Source: Thermocatellispora tengchongensis
Lineage (GTDB): Bacteria > Actinomycetota > Actinomycetes > Streptosporangiales > Streptosporangiaceae
Direction: 5' to 3'
Assembly (NCBI RefSeq): GCF_014202315.1
Contig: NZ_JACHGN010000003.1
Coordinates: 372,001 to 436,000, forward strand
Length of the DNA: 64,000 nucleotides
Shown in pieces: positions 17,034 through 27,371 of this stretch (its first letter is position 1; every line of letters begins with the position of its first letter). Position numbers and translations under genes: made by a program. The notes beneath the pieces were generated by a model that was not told the DNA's origin, did not search any database, and saw only the letters and a program-made list of their open reading frames with translations.

Positions 17034-18386
17034 ATGACCATGCTCAGCGACGACCAGCAGGCCATGGTGCGCGCGCCGTTCGCCCGGCAGGCGGGGCGGG
17101 CGGAGCGCGTGGGGGTGGAGGTCGAGGCGGGCGTGGTCGATCCGCGTACGGGGGTGTCGCGGCCGTACCACGGCGAGCGAGGCGTGGGGGCGCTGCTCGA
17201 ACTGATCATGAGCCGCTGGGGCGGGGCGCCGGTGCGGCAAGGGGGGCACATCGTCGGGCTCAAGCGCTCCGACGGAGTGGAGATCGCGCTGGAGTCGGGG
17301 TGCGCGCTGGAGTACGCCTCGGCGCCCGACCGCAGCCTGGCGCGGCTGGTGGACCGGGTGAACGCGGACATGTCGGCGCTGGCCGCCATCGCGGCCGACC
17401 TGGACGTGGCGCTGCTGTCGGGCGCCGTGCTGCCCTTCGACCGGCGCGAGGACGTGCACTGGGCCCCCAAGCCGCGGGTGCCGCTGATGCTGGCGTACTT
17501 CGACCGCGAGATCGGGCCCGGCTCGCTCGGCTGGGCGGCGATGGCGCAGATCATCTCCATCCAGACCACCCTGGACTACCTCGACGAGGAGGATCTGGCG
17601 CGCAAGTTCCTGATGGCGAACGCGGTCTCCCCGCTCGTGGCGGCGCTGTTCGCGAACTCGCCGCTGCACGGGGGCGCGCTGACCGGGGCGCTGTCGCGCC
17701 GCATCCAGATCTGGTCGGGGGTGGACCCGAGCCGCGTCGGGGTGTTCCGGCACTGCTTCGGCGGCCGGGACGTGGTGGACGGCGTCGTCGCCTGGCTGCT
17801 CGCCCTGCCGCCGATCTACCGCAACGGCCCCGGCGGCGAGGCGCGGGCCGTGCCGCCCGGGATGTCGTTCGGCCGGCTGCTCGCGGAGGGGTACGGCGAC
17901 GGCACCCGGCCCGGCCCGGCCGACTGGACCTCGATGCTCGCCACCACGTGGCCGTACGTCCGGCTCAGGGAGACCCTGGAGCTGCGCATCGGCGACGGCT
18001 CCTTCCAGCGGGACTGGGCGTCGGGGCCGGCGCTGTGGGTGGGGCTCGGCTACGACCGGCGCTCCTGCGAGGAGGCGCTGGAGCTGATGGGCGGCTACAC
18101 GCTGGAGGAGCACGTGCGGGCGTACGAGGAGGTGGCCGTGCGGGGCCTGGCCGCGCGGATCGGCGGCGACAGCGTGTACGACCTGTGCGGCGACCTGGTG
18201 CGCATCGCCCGCGACGGCCTCAAGCGGCGCGTCGGCTACGGCCTGGAGCCCGACCGGGTGCTCGGCTTCCTGGACCCGCTGGAGGAGGTGCTGCGCTCCG
18301 GCGCCACGCCCGCCGAGCGCCTGGCCGCCCGCTGGGCCGCCGATCCCAGCCCGGCGCGGTATGTTCAACTGCACCGCTACCGCTGA
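17034..18386 (+). CDS. Glutamate-cysteine ligase family protein (EgtA-like)
   Basis: ATP-dependent ligase of the GCS2 family, 450 aa. In actinobacteria, members such as EgtA make gamma-glutamylcysteine for ergothioneine. The glutamate-binding region (VGVEVEAGVV near 27), GGHIVGLKRSDGVEIALESGCALEYAS-type strands and the RLRETLELRIGDG block are visible. The ATG has a clear GGAGG 6 nt upstream. No egtB, C, D or E lie nearby, so the pathway assignment rests on family only; other glutamate-amine ligases are possible. Confidence 0.75.
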   Translation: MTMLSDDQQAMVRAPFARQAGRAERVGVEVEAGVVDPRTGVSRPYHGERGVGALLELIMSRWGGAPVRQGGHIVGLKRSDGVEIALESGCALEYASAPDRSLARLVDRVNADMSALAAIAADLDVALLSGAVLPFDRREDVHWAPKPRVPLMLAYFDREIGPGSLGWAAMAQIISIQTTLDYLDEEDLARKFLMANAVSPLVAALFANSPLHGGALTGALSRRIQIWSGVDPSRVGVFRHCFGGRDVVDGVVAWLLALPPIYRNGPGGEARAVPPGMSFGRLLAEGYGDGTRPGPADWTSMLATTWPYVRLRETLELRIGDGSFQRDWASGPALWVGLGYDRRSCEEALELMGGYTLEEHVRAYEEVAVRGLAARIGGDSVYDLCGDLVRIARDGLKRRVGYGLEPDRVLGFLDPLEEVLRSGATPAERLAARWAADPSPARYVQLHRYR

Positions 18387-18475
18387 CCGCTCGTGACCTG
18401 CGCGGTCACGCCGCCGCGACGCGCCCGCGCCCCCCGCCCGAGCGCTGAGGTACCGAGACGCTTACCATCCCACTC

Positions 18476-20337
18476 ATGACGGTGCCGCCCGAAGAACTTC
18501 GACTGGCCGCGGACTTCCCGCCGGCGACTCGCGAAAGCTGGCGCGAGTCGGCCCTCGCCGTGCTGCGCAAGTCCGGGATCGAGACCGACGACCCGGAGCG
18601 GGCACTGTCCGCCACGACCTACGACGGTCTGACCGTGCGCCCCCTGTACGACGCCGCCGACGCGCCCGGCGCCCCCGACGCCTCCGGGGTGCCCGGCCGG
18701 GCCCCGTACGTACGGGGCGACCGCCCGCTGCCCGGCTGGGACGTGCGGCAGCGGCACGCGGTCGCCGACCCCGACGCCGTGCTCGCCGACCTGGAGAACG
18801 GCGTGACCTCCCTGTGGCTGGCCGTGGGCCGCGAGGCGATCCCGGTCGCCGAGCTGCCGCGGGTGCTCGCCGGGGTCTACCTCGACCTCGCGCCGGTGGT
18901 GCTGGACGCGGGGGCCGAGACCGCCGCCGCGGCCGAGGCGCTGTTCGCCCTCGCCGCCGAGCGGGGCACGCCGGTGCGCGGCAACCTCGGCGCCGACCCG
19001 ATCGGCCTGGCCGCGCGCACCGGCGGCGCCCCCGACCTGGGGGTGGCCGTCGAGCAGGCGGCCCGGTGCGCGGCCGGTCACCCGGGGTTGCGGGCGGTGA
19101 CCGTGGACGCCACGCCGTACCACGACGCGGGCGGCTCCGACGCCGAGGAGCTGGGCTGCTCGATCGCCACCGGCGTGGCGTACCTGCGCGCGCTCACCGC
19201 GCCCCGGCCCGGGGGCGCGGGGCTGAGCGTGCCCGAGGCGCTGGCCCAGATCGACTTCCGCTACGCCGCCACCGCCGACCAGTTCCTCACCGTGGCCAAG
19301 CTGCGCGCGGCCCGCCGGCTGTGGGCCCGGGTCGCCGAGGCGTGCGGCGCCCCCGGCGACGGCGGGCAGCGGCAGCACGCCGTGACCTCCTCGGCCATGA
19401 TGACCGCGCGCGACCCGTGGGTGAACATGCTGCGCACCACCGTGGCCTGCTTCGCCGCCGGGGTCGGCGGGGCCGGCGCGGTCACCGTGCAGCCCTTCGA
19501 CGCCTGCCTCGGCCTGCCCGACGACTTCGCCCGGCGCATCGCGCGCAACACCCAGACCCTGCTGCTGGAGGAGGCGCACGTGGGCCGGGTCGCCGACCCC
19601 GCGGGCGGCTCCTGGTACGCCGAGAGCCTGACCGCCGGCCTCGCCGAAGCGGCCTGGGCCTGGTTCCAGGAGATCGAGCGTGCGGGCGGCATGGCCGCGG
19701 CGCTCGCGTCCGGGCTGGTCCAGGCCCGGCTGGCGGCCACGGCGGCGCGGCGCGCGCAGGACGTCGGCCACCGCCGCGCCCCGATCACCGGGGTGAGCGA
19801 GTTCGCCGACCCCGCCGAGAAGCCGGTCGTGCGCCGCCCCGGCACCGGGCTCGCGGCCTGGGGCGAGGACGGCGGGCTGCCGCTCGTGCGCCCGGCCGCG
19901 CCGTTCGAGGAGCTGCGCGACCGCGCCGACGCCATCGCCGCCGAGACCGGCGCCCGGCCGCTGGTGTTCCTGGCCACGATCGGCCCGGTCGCGGCCCACA
20001 CCGCGCGCGCCTCGTTCGCGGCCAACCTGTTCCAGGCCGGCGGCCTGGCCACGACGACCGCGGGCGCGACCACCGACCCGGCCGAGATCGCCGCCGCCTA
20101 CGCCCGCAGCGGCGCCCGGGTGGCCTGCCTGTGCTCGGCCGACAAGCTGTACGCCGAGCACGCCGCGCCCGTCGCCGCGGCGCTGCGCGAGGCGGGCGCC
20201 GCGCGCGTATGGCTGGCCGGCAGGGGAGAGTATGAGGGTGTGGACGGCACCCTGTACGCCGGCTGCGACGCCCTGGCGGTCCTGCGCGCCACATTCGCCG
20301 ACATCGAGAAGGCCGACATCGAGAAGGAGGTGACCCG

Positions 20338-20341
<4 letters not shown>
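18476..20341 (+). CDS. mutA: Methylmalonyl-CoA mutase, small (beta) subunit
   Basis: Non-catalytic subunit of the B12-dependent mutase that interconverts methylmalonyl-CoA and succinyl-CoA; 621 aa. It has the mutase barrel ([64 protein letters not shown]) and a degenerate C-terminal cobalamin-like domain lacking DxHxxG, as expected for this subunit. No Shine-Dalgarno site; TACCAT 7 nt upstream of the ATG suggests a leaderless start. The end overlaps mutB (GTGA). The last codons carry a 15-bp duplication (ADIEK twice), and the second copy runs into the mutB ribosome site. Confidence 0.93.
20297..20326 (+). repeat. 15-bp tandem duplication at the mutA 3' end
   Basis: GCCGACATCGAGAAG is present at 20297-20311 and again at 20312-20326. 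The second copy contributes the first bases of the mutB ribosome site AAGGAGGTGA (20324-20333). Confidence 0.9.
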
Positions 20342-22505
<2,164 letters not shown>

Positions 22506-22509
<4 letters not shown>

Positions 22510-23474
22510 AGCTCGAAGACTACGTCCAGGGCGTGAAGGAGGGCTCCCGGGCCTGGATCGGCCGCGCGATCACGCTCGTGGAGTCCTCCCGCCCCGACCA
22601 CCAGGAGCTCGCCCAGCGCCTGCTGGTGGAACTGACCCCGTTCACCGGCCACGGCCGCAGGGTCGGTGTCACGGGTGTCCCCGGCGTGGGCAAGTCCACG
22701 TTCGTGGACGCCCTGGGCACCATGCTCACCGCCCGGGGCCACCGCGTGGCGGTCCTGGCCGTCGATCCGTCCTCCACCCGCACGGGCGGCAGCGTGCTCG
22801 GCGACAAGACCCGGATGACCCGCCTGGCCGCCGACGAGAACGCCTTCATCCGCCCCTCGCCCACCTCCGGCACCCTCGGCGGCGTCGCGAAGGCCACCCG
22901 TGAGGCCATGGTCGTGGTCGAGGCGGCCGGCTACGACGTGGTCTTCGTCGAGACGGTCGGCGTGGGCCAGTCCGAGACCGCGGTCGCCGGCATGGTGGAC
23001 ACCTTCCTCCTGCTCACCCTGGCCAGAACCGGCGACCAGCTCCAGGGCATCAAGAAGGGCGTCCTGGAACTGGCCGACGTGATCGCGGTCAACAAGGCCG
23101 ACGGCGACCACGAGATGGCCGCCAAGAAGGCCGCCCGGGAACTGGCGGCCGCCCTCCGCCTCCTCCGCACCGGCGCCGCGCCCGCCCCCGTGCTGACGTG
23201 CAGCGGCCTGACCGGCACCGGCCTGGAGGAGCTGTGGCGGCACATCGTCGCCCACCAGGACGCCCTGGCGGCCTCGGGCGAACTGGAGGACAAACGCCGC
23301 CGCCAGCAGATCGAGTGGATCTGGGCCCTGGTCCGCGACCGCCTCCTGACCCGCCTCCACAACCACCCCGAGGTGACGGCCCTGACCCCCACCCTGGAAC
23401 ACCAGGTCCGCGAAGGCACCCTGACCCCCACCCAGGCCGCCGACCGGATCCTGCGCGCCTTCACCGGCCCGTGA
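22506..23474 (+). CDS. meaB: Methylmalonyl-CoA mutase-associated G3E GTPase
   Basis: GTPase chaperone that gates cofactor loading and protects methylmalonyl-CoA mutase, 322 aa. Walker A is GVPGVGKST (about 57-65). [34 protein letters not shown] and VNKADGD are the ArgK/MeaB signatures. The ATG overlaps the mutB stop (ATGA), so translation is coupled. A 12-bp perfect hairpin begins 3 nt after the stop. Confidence 0.96.
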
Positions 23475-23477
23475 TCC

Positions 23478-23508
23478 GCCGCGCCGCCCCGCCCGAGGGC
23501 GGCGCGGC
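23478..23508 (+). terminator. Strong hairpin terminator after meaB
   Basis: GCCGCGCCGCCC (23478-23489) pairs perfectly with GGGCGGCGCGGC (23497-23508) around a 7-nt loop. It starts 3 nt after the meaB stop. No T tract follows. Confidence 0.85.
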
Positions 23509-23831
23509 CCGGGTCCGCCCCCGGACGCGCTCCGCGGCGCGGTGGCGATCTTCTTCGGCCATTCCCCGGCCGCCGGAGTGGCCGATCGCTCGGTGATGAG
23601 CCAGTGGTTCGCAATCTCGGTCCCCGGGCACAGGGCGACCCACGGCGAGTCGCCGGTGCTCGCGCACGTGACCATGCCGGACACCCCGATGCGGGTTCGC
23701 CGGGCGATATGCGAGGTGCAGGTGGCGCGTACGCCGATGCGCTCGAAGCGGCCGGTGCCGGCGTCCTCGTGGTAACTCGACGAGGTCACGGCGGCCTTCG
23801 TGCGCTCGACGAGCAATTTGTGGGCCCGCAT
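23509..23831 (-). pseudogene. Possible minus-strand coding remnant of unknown family
   Basis: The minus-strand frame from ATG 23831 (MRAHKLLVERTKAAVTSSSY) shows mostly G/C third positions down to about 23540, unlike the other frames here, so it looks like genuine coding sequence of roughly 100 residues. The same character extends upstream of the ATG, to about 23885, without a good start. In frame there is no stop before the meaB terminator; the frame runs on antisense to meaB to 22032, where it has no coding character. A truncated or frame-damaged gene fits best, though a real gene with an unrecognised end is possible. No family recognised. Confidence 0.3.
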
Positions 23832-24044
23832 CTCGACGAGGTGGCCTTCCGCGTCGAGCCGGTCCTCTATTTCGCGGCCCAGGTCGTCGCCCGTGGCACT
23901 CGGTGTTATCCGGGAAAGACGCGCCTTCGGTGAGTTTCCTTTTCCGGCCGATATACAGCATCATCCCGGCGGATTAGGGCACGTGCCCGAATCGCCCCGG
24001 ATGCGACCCTGGCCGGGGTGGCGGAGCACGGGAGAATGGGTGGT

Positions 24045-24644
24045 ATGCGGATCAAGTCCCGGTTGCATGTACTGGATAAGCATCTGTTCCACGCTGTGGC
24101 GCGGGCGCACTGGCCGGGCGGGGAGCAGATCCTGCCGCCGTTGTCGCGGGCGGCGGACAACTCGCTGTTGTGGGCCGGGTTCGCGGCGGGGTTCGCGCTC
24201 AGCGGGCATCCGCGGCTGCGGCGGGCGGCGACGCGGGGGATGCTGGCGATCGGGCTGGCCAGCCCGCTGGTGAACCTGGTGGGCAAGCAGATCTTCGGGC
24301 GGAACCGGCCCTCGCCGGTGAACCTGCCGCTGGCGCGGCTGCTGGCGATGCCGACCTCGGCGTCGTTTCCCTCGGGGCACTCGGCCTCGGCGGCGGCCTT
24401 CGCCACGGCCGTGGCCATGGAGGCCCCCGGCCTGGTGGCGGCGCCGGTGGCGGTCGTGGCGGCGGCGGTGTGCTTCTCGCGGGTGTACACGGGCGTGCAC
24501 TACCCGGGTGACGTGCTGGCGGGGGCCGGGGTCGGGGTCGCCACCGGGCTGCTCACCTGGCGGCTGTGGCCCCGGCCCCGGCCGGCGGCGGGCGAGGGGG
24601 AGGGTGAGGGGGAGGGTCAGGCGGAGCCGATCGAGCCGGCGTAG
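24045..24644 (+). CDS. PAP2-family membrane phosphatase
   Basis: Lipid phosphatase-type membrane protein of 199 aa. The three PAP2 motifs are present: KQIFGRNRP, FPSGHSAS and SRVYTGVHYPGD. Several membrane helices are visible. The ATG at 24045 has GGGAGA 9 nt upstream; ATG 24036 and GTG 24018 are alternatives. The C-terminal tail GEGEGEGEGQ arises from a 12-bp repeat. It is convergent with the acyl-CoA ligase gene and overlaps it by 28 bp. Substrate (phosphatidic acid, isoprenyl pyrophosphate or other) cannot be told. Confidence 0.87.
   Translation: MRIKSRLHVLDKHLFHAVARAHWPGGEQILPPLSRAADNSLLWAGFAAGFALSGHPRLRRAATRGMLAIGLASPLVNLVGKQIFGRNRPSPVNLPLARLLAMPTSASFPSGHSASAAAFATAVAMEAPGLVAAPVAVVAAAVCFSRVYTGVHYPGDVLAGAGVGVATGLLTWRLWPRPRPAAGEGEGEGEGQAEPIEPA
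24594..24617 (+). repeat. 12-bp perfect duplication at overlapping 3' ends of two genes
   Basis: GAGGGGGAGGGT occurs at 24594-24605 and 24606-24617. It encodes the GEGEGEGE tail of the PAP2 protein and touches the stop codon of the convergent acyl-CoA ligase gene (24617-24619). Confidence 0.85.
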
Positions 24645-26407
24645 AAGGAGTCCAGGACCTCGCGGTTGCGGGCCTCGACCTCCTTGCGGCGGATCTTCAG
24701 GCTGGCGGTCAGCTCGCCGGTCTCGACGGAGAAGTCGGCGGGCAGGATGGCGAAGTCCTTGACCGTCTCATACGAGGCGAGCGTGGCGTTGACCGCGTCC
24801 ACCGCCTCCCGCACGACCTGGCGCAGGCGTGGGTGCCGGGCCAGCTCGGGCAGGTCCGACGGCTCGGCCGGCAGGCCCTCGGCGCGGGCCCAGGGCAGCA
24901 CCACGTCGGGGTCCAGCGTGACCAGCGCGGTGCAGAAGTTGCGCCGGTCGCCGTGCACCACCACGTGCGACAGGTACGGGCAGGCCGCCTTGATCCTGCC
25001 CTCGATGTGCTGCGGGGCGACGTACTTGCCGCCCGAGGTCTTGATCAGCTCCTTCTTCCGGTCGGTGATGCGCAGCCGGCCGGCCTCGTCCAGCTCGCCG
25101 ATGTCGCCGGTGCGCAGCCAGCCGTCGTGCAGGGCCGCGGCGGTCTCCTCGGGCAGCCCGTGGTAGCCGCGCATCACGCCGGGGCCGCCGATCAGGATCT
25201 CGCCGTCGTCGGCGATCCGGACCAGGGTGCCGGGCATGGGCGGGCCCACGGTGCCGAAGCGCACCTGGCCCGGCCGGTTGACGAAGCTGCCCGCCGAGGA
25301 CTCGGTCAGGCCGTACCCCTCCAGGATCGTCATCCCGGCCGCGTCGAAGAACTCCGCCATCTCCGGCGACAGGGGCGCGGAGCCGGAGATGAAGTAGCGG
25401 ATGCGCCCGCCGAAGCGGGCGCGTAGCTTGGCGAAGACGAGGCGGTCGGCCAGGGCGTACCGGGCGCGCAGCCAGGGCGAGGGCGTGACGCCCGCCTGCC
25501 GGGCCCGGCTCATCCGGACGCCGACCTCGCGCGCCCAGCGGAAGATCCGCGGCTTGAGCCCGCCCTCGCGGCGCACGGTCGCCACCACGGTGTTGTGGAT
25601 CTTCTCGAAGATGCGCGGCGCGGCGGCCATCACGGTGGGGCGCAGCTCGGCCAGGTTGGCCGCGATCCGGTCGATGCGGCCGTCGATCGCGGTGGGCGTG
25701 CCGGTCTCGATCACCACGACCTCCAGCAGCTTGCCGAACGAGTGCGACATCGGCAGCCACAGGAAGTGCAGGTCGTCGGGGGCCAGCAGCGCGATCTCGC
25801 GGGCCGCGCGGGCGGCGTACAGCCAGTTGCCGTGCGTGAGCTCCACGCCCTTGGGCCGGCCGGTCGTGCCGGAGGTGTAGATGAGCGTGGCCAGGTCGGC
25901 GGGGCCGATGCGGTCCACCATGGCGTCGTACGCCGCCGGGTCGTCCGGGGTGGCCGCCAGCTCGGGCCAGGGCAGCACCCAGTCGCCGTCGGCCTCGCCG
26001 TCCAGGACGATCACGCGGCGCACCGCGGGGATCGACTCGCGCACGCCGCGCAGTTTGGCCACCTGCGCGGCGTTCTCGGCCACGACCAGGGCCGCGCCGG
26101 AGTCGGAGATGATGTACGCGCACTCCTCGGCCGTGTTGGACGGGTAGACCGTCGTGGTCGCGGCGCCGGTGGCCAGCACGGCCAGGTCGGCGAGGATCCA
26201 CTCCACGCGGGTGCCCGACAGGATCGCCACCGTCGTGCCCGGCCCCGCGCCGAGCCCGGCCAGGCCGAGCGCGAGCCGTCTGACCCGTTCCTGCACGGCG
26301 GACCAGCTCAGGGAGGACCACCCGGTTCCGTCCGGGTGACGGAACGCCTCCGTGTACGGTGTCGCAGTGGCCCGCTCCCTCAGCAGGGCGGGGATGGAAC
26401 CGCTCAT
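24617..26407 (-). CDS. Long-chain fatty-acid-CoA ligase family protein
   Basis: AMP-forming acyl-CoA synthetase of 596 aa. The P-loop YTSGTTGRPKGVELTH, the GYGLTESS motif, WLRTGDIGELDEAGRLRITDRKKELIKTSGG and a C-terminal catalytic Lys region (SLKIRRKEV) are visible; the length fits long-chain ligases. The ATG at 26407 has GGAGGT 6 nt upstream. It is divergent from a TetR regulator, and a double palindromic operator lies in the gap. Likely activates fatty acids for degradation or lipid synthesis. Confidence 0.92.
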   Translation of the reverse strand: MSGSIPALLRERATATPYTEAFRHPDGTGWSSLSWSAVQERVRRLALGLAGLGAGPGTTVAILSGTRVEWILADLAVLATGAATTTVYPSNTAEECAYIISDSGAALVVAENAAQVAKLRGVRESIPAVRRVIVLDGEADGDWVLPWPELAATPDDPAAYDAMVDRIGPADLATLIYTSGTTGRPKGVELTHGNWLYAARAAREIALLAPDDLHFLWLPMSHSFGKLLEVVVIETGTPTAIDGRIDRIAANLAELRPTVMAAAPRIFEKIHNTVVATVRREGGLKPRIFRWAREVGVRMSRARQAGVTPSPWLRARYALADRLVFAKLRARFGGRIRYFISGSAPLSPEMAEFFDAAGMTILEGYGLTESSAGSFVNRPGQVRFGTVGPPMPGTLVRIADDGEILIGGPGVMRGYHGLPEETAAALHDGWLRTGDIGELDEAGRLRITDRKKELIKTSGGKYVAPQHIEGRIKAACPYLSHVVVHGDRRNFCTALVTLDPDVVLPWARAEGLPAEPSDLPELARHPRLRQVVREAVDAVNATLASYETVKDFAILPADFSVETGELTASLKIRRKEVEARNREVLDSFYAGSIGSA

Positions 26408-26422
26408 GTCCGACCTCCGGTG

Positions 26423-26446
26423 GAGTGTCACTCTAGAGTGGCACTC
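26423..26446. promoter_or_regulatory. Double palindromic operator between acyl-CoA ligase and TetR genes
   Basis: Two 11-bp palindromes, GAGTGTCACTC (26423-26433) and GAGTGGCACTC (26436-26446), are separated by TA. Together they form a 24-bp near-palindrome with only the two symmetric central mismatches. The site lies in the 85-bp gap between divergent genes, one encoding a TetR regulator, so it is the likely binding site for that regulator. Confidence 0.75.
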
Positions 26447-26492
26447 TAGCGGGCTTCGCTCGGCCGTGCGCGGGTGAGCGGGAGGGATGGCG

Positions 26493-27065
26493 ATGGGGGC
26501 GGACCGGCGTCAGGCGATCCTGGACGCCGCCCTGGAGATCGTCGGCGGCGCCGGGTTCGACGCGCTGACGATCGTGCGGCTCTCGGAGGTCTCCGGCGCC
26601 TCCAACGGCAGCATCTACCACCACTTCGGCAGCCGGGGCGGGGTGATCGCCGCCCTGTACCGCGACAGCTTCGCCCGCCTCGTACGCGCGATGCTGCCCG
26701 CCCTGGACGCCCGCCCCGCCGCCGACGTCGTGCCCGACCTGGCCGGCAGGTACCTCGACTGGGTGGCCGCCGAGCCCACCCGGGCCCGCTTCGTCTACGG
26801 CGCCCCGGCCGCCGGCCTGGTGGCGCTCGGCGAGGGCATGGCCGGCGACAAGGCCGAGATCATGGCGCCGATCGCCGCCTGGTTCGGCGAGCGGGCGCGC
26901 GCGGGCGAGGTGCGCGCGATGCCGGTGTGGGCGCTGGACGCGGTGGTCATGGGGCCGGTGCACGAGTGCGCCCGCCGCTACCTGCTCGCCCCGGACGCCT
27001 TCGACCTGGCCGCCGCCCGCCCTCTCGTGACCGCCGCCGCCTGGTCCATCGTCCGGCCCGGCTGA
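26493..27065 (+). CDS. TetR-family transcriptional regulator
   Basis: Regulator of 190 aa with an N-terminal TetR helix-turn-helix (RRQAILDAALEIVGGAGFDAL, then VSGASNGSIYHHFGSRGGV) and a variable ligand domain. The ATG at 26493 lies 6 nt after GGAGGG; the ATG at 26487 abuts that site and is less likely. Divergent from the acyl-CoA ligase with a palindromic operator between them, it probably represses that gene and itself in response to an acyl-CoA or fatty acid (inference). Confidence 0.9.
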   Translation: MGADRRQAILDAALEIVGGAGFDALTIVRLSEVSGASNGSIYHHFGSRGGVIAALYRDSFARLVRAMLPALDARPAADVVPDLAGRYLDWVAAEPTRARFVYGAPAAGLVALGEGMAGDKAEIMAPIAAWFGERARAGEVRAMPVWALDAVVMGPVHECARRYLLAPDAFDLAAARPLVTAAAWSIVRPG

Positions 27066-27069
27066 CCGC

Positions 27070-27098
27070 TTGCGCTGCGGGCGCGGACACGCTAAGGT
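27070..27098 (+). promoter_or_regulatory. Promoter giving a long leader to the ABC-F gene
   Basis: TTGCGC (27070-27075) and TAAGGT (27093-27098) with a 17-bp spacer. Transcription from here would give a leader of about 240 nt before the ABC-F start. The leader contains a hairpin CCACGC-CTG-GCGTGG at 27210-27224 and a longer GCGCCGTC/GACGGCGC pairing near 27258-27297. Confidence 0.5.
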
Positions 27099-27341
27099 CG
27101 TCAAGTCTTGTCGCCGTTGATTGGGGAAGGCCGTTGAGGAACGAAGGCTAGGGCACCGCGCTCTGTCGCGCACGCACCTGCCTTCGCGGATCCGGCCTTT
27201 GCGACTCCGCCACGCCTGGCGTGGTCCGGCATCCTCGAACGTCCCGTTCGCCCTTCGGCGCCGTCACCGGCGGTGCGTGCCATGGGCGACGGCGCGGGGC
27301 CCGCATGTGGGGAAACTCATCGACCTGCACGTGGGAGGCCG

Positions 27342-27371
27342 CGTATGTCATTTTCGCGTACGTCATTTTCG
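27342..27371 (+). repeat. 15-bp duplication over the ABC-F start codon
   Basis: CGTATGTCATTTTCG (27342-27356) is followed by CGTACGTCATTTTCG (27357-27371), one mismatch. The first copy contains the ATG; the copies encode MSFSR and TSFSI. Confidence 0.85.

Noticed and set aside
18406-20161. Long minus-strand frames opposite mutA and mutB
   Set aside because: Antisense shadows of strongly identified methylmalonyl-CoA mutase genes.
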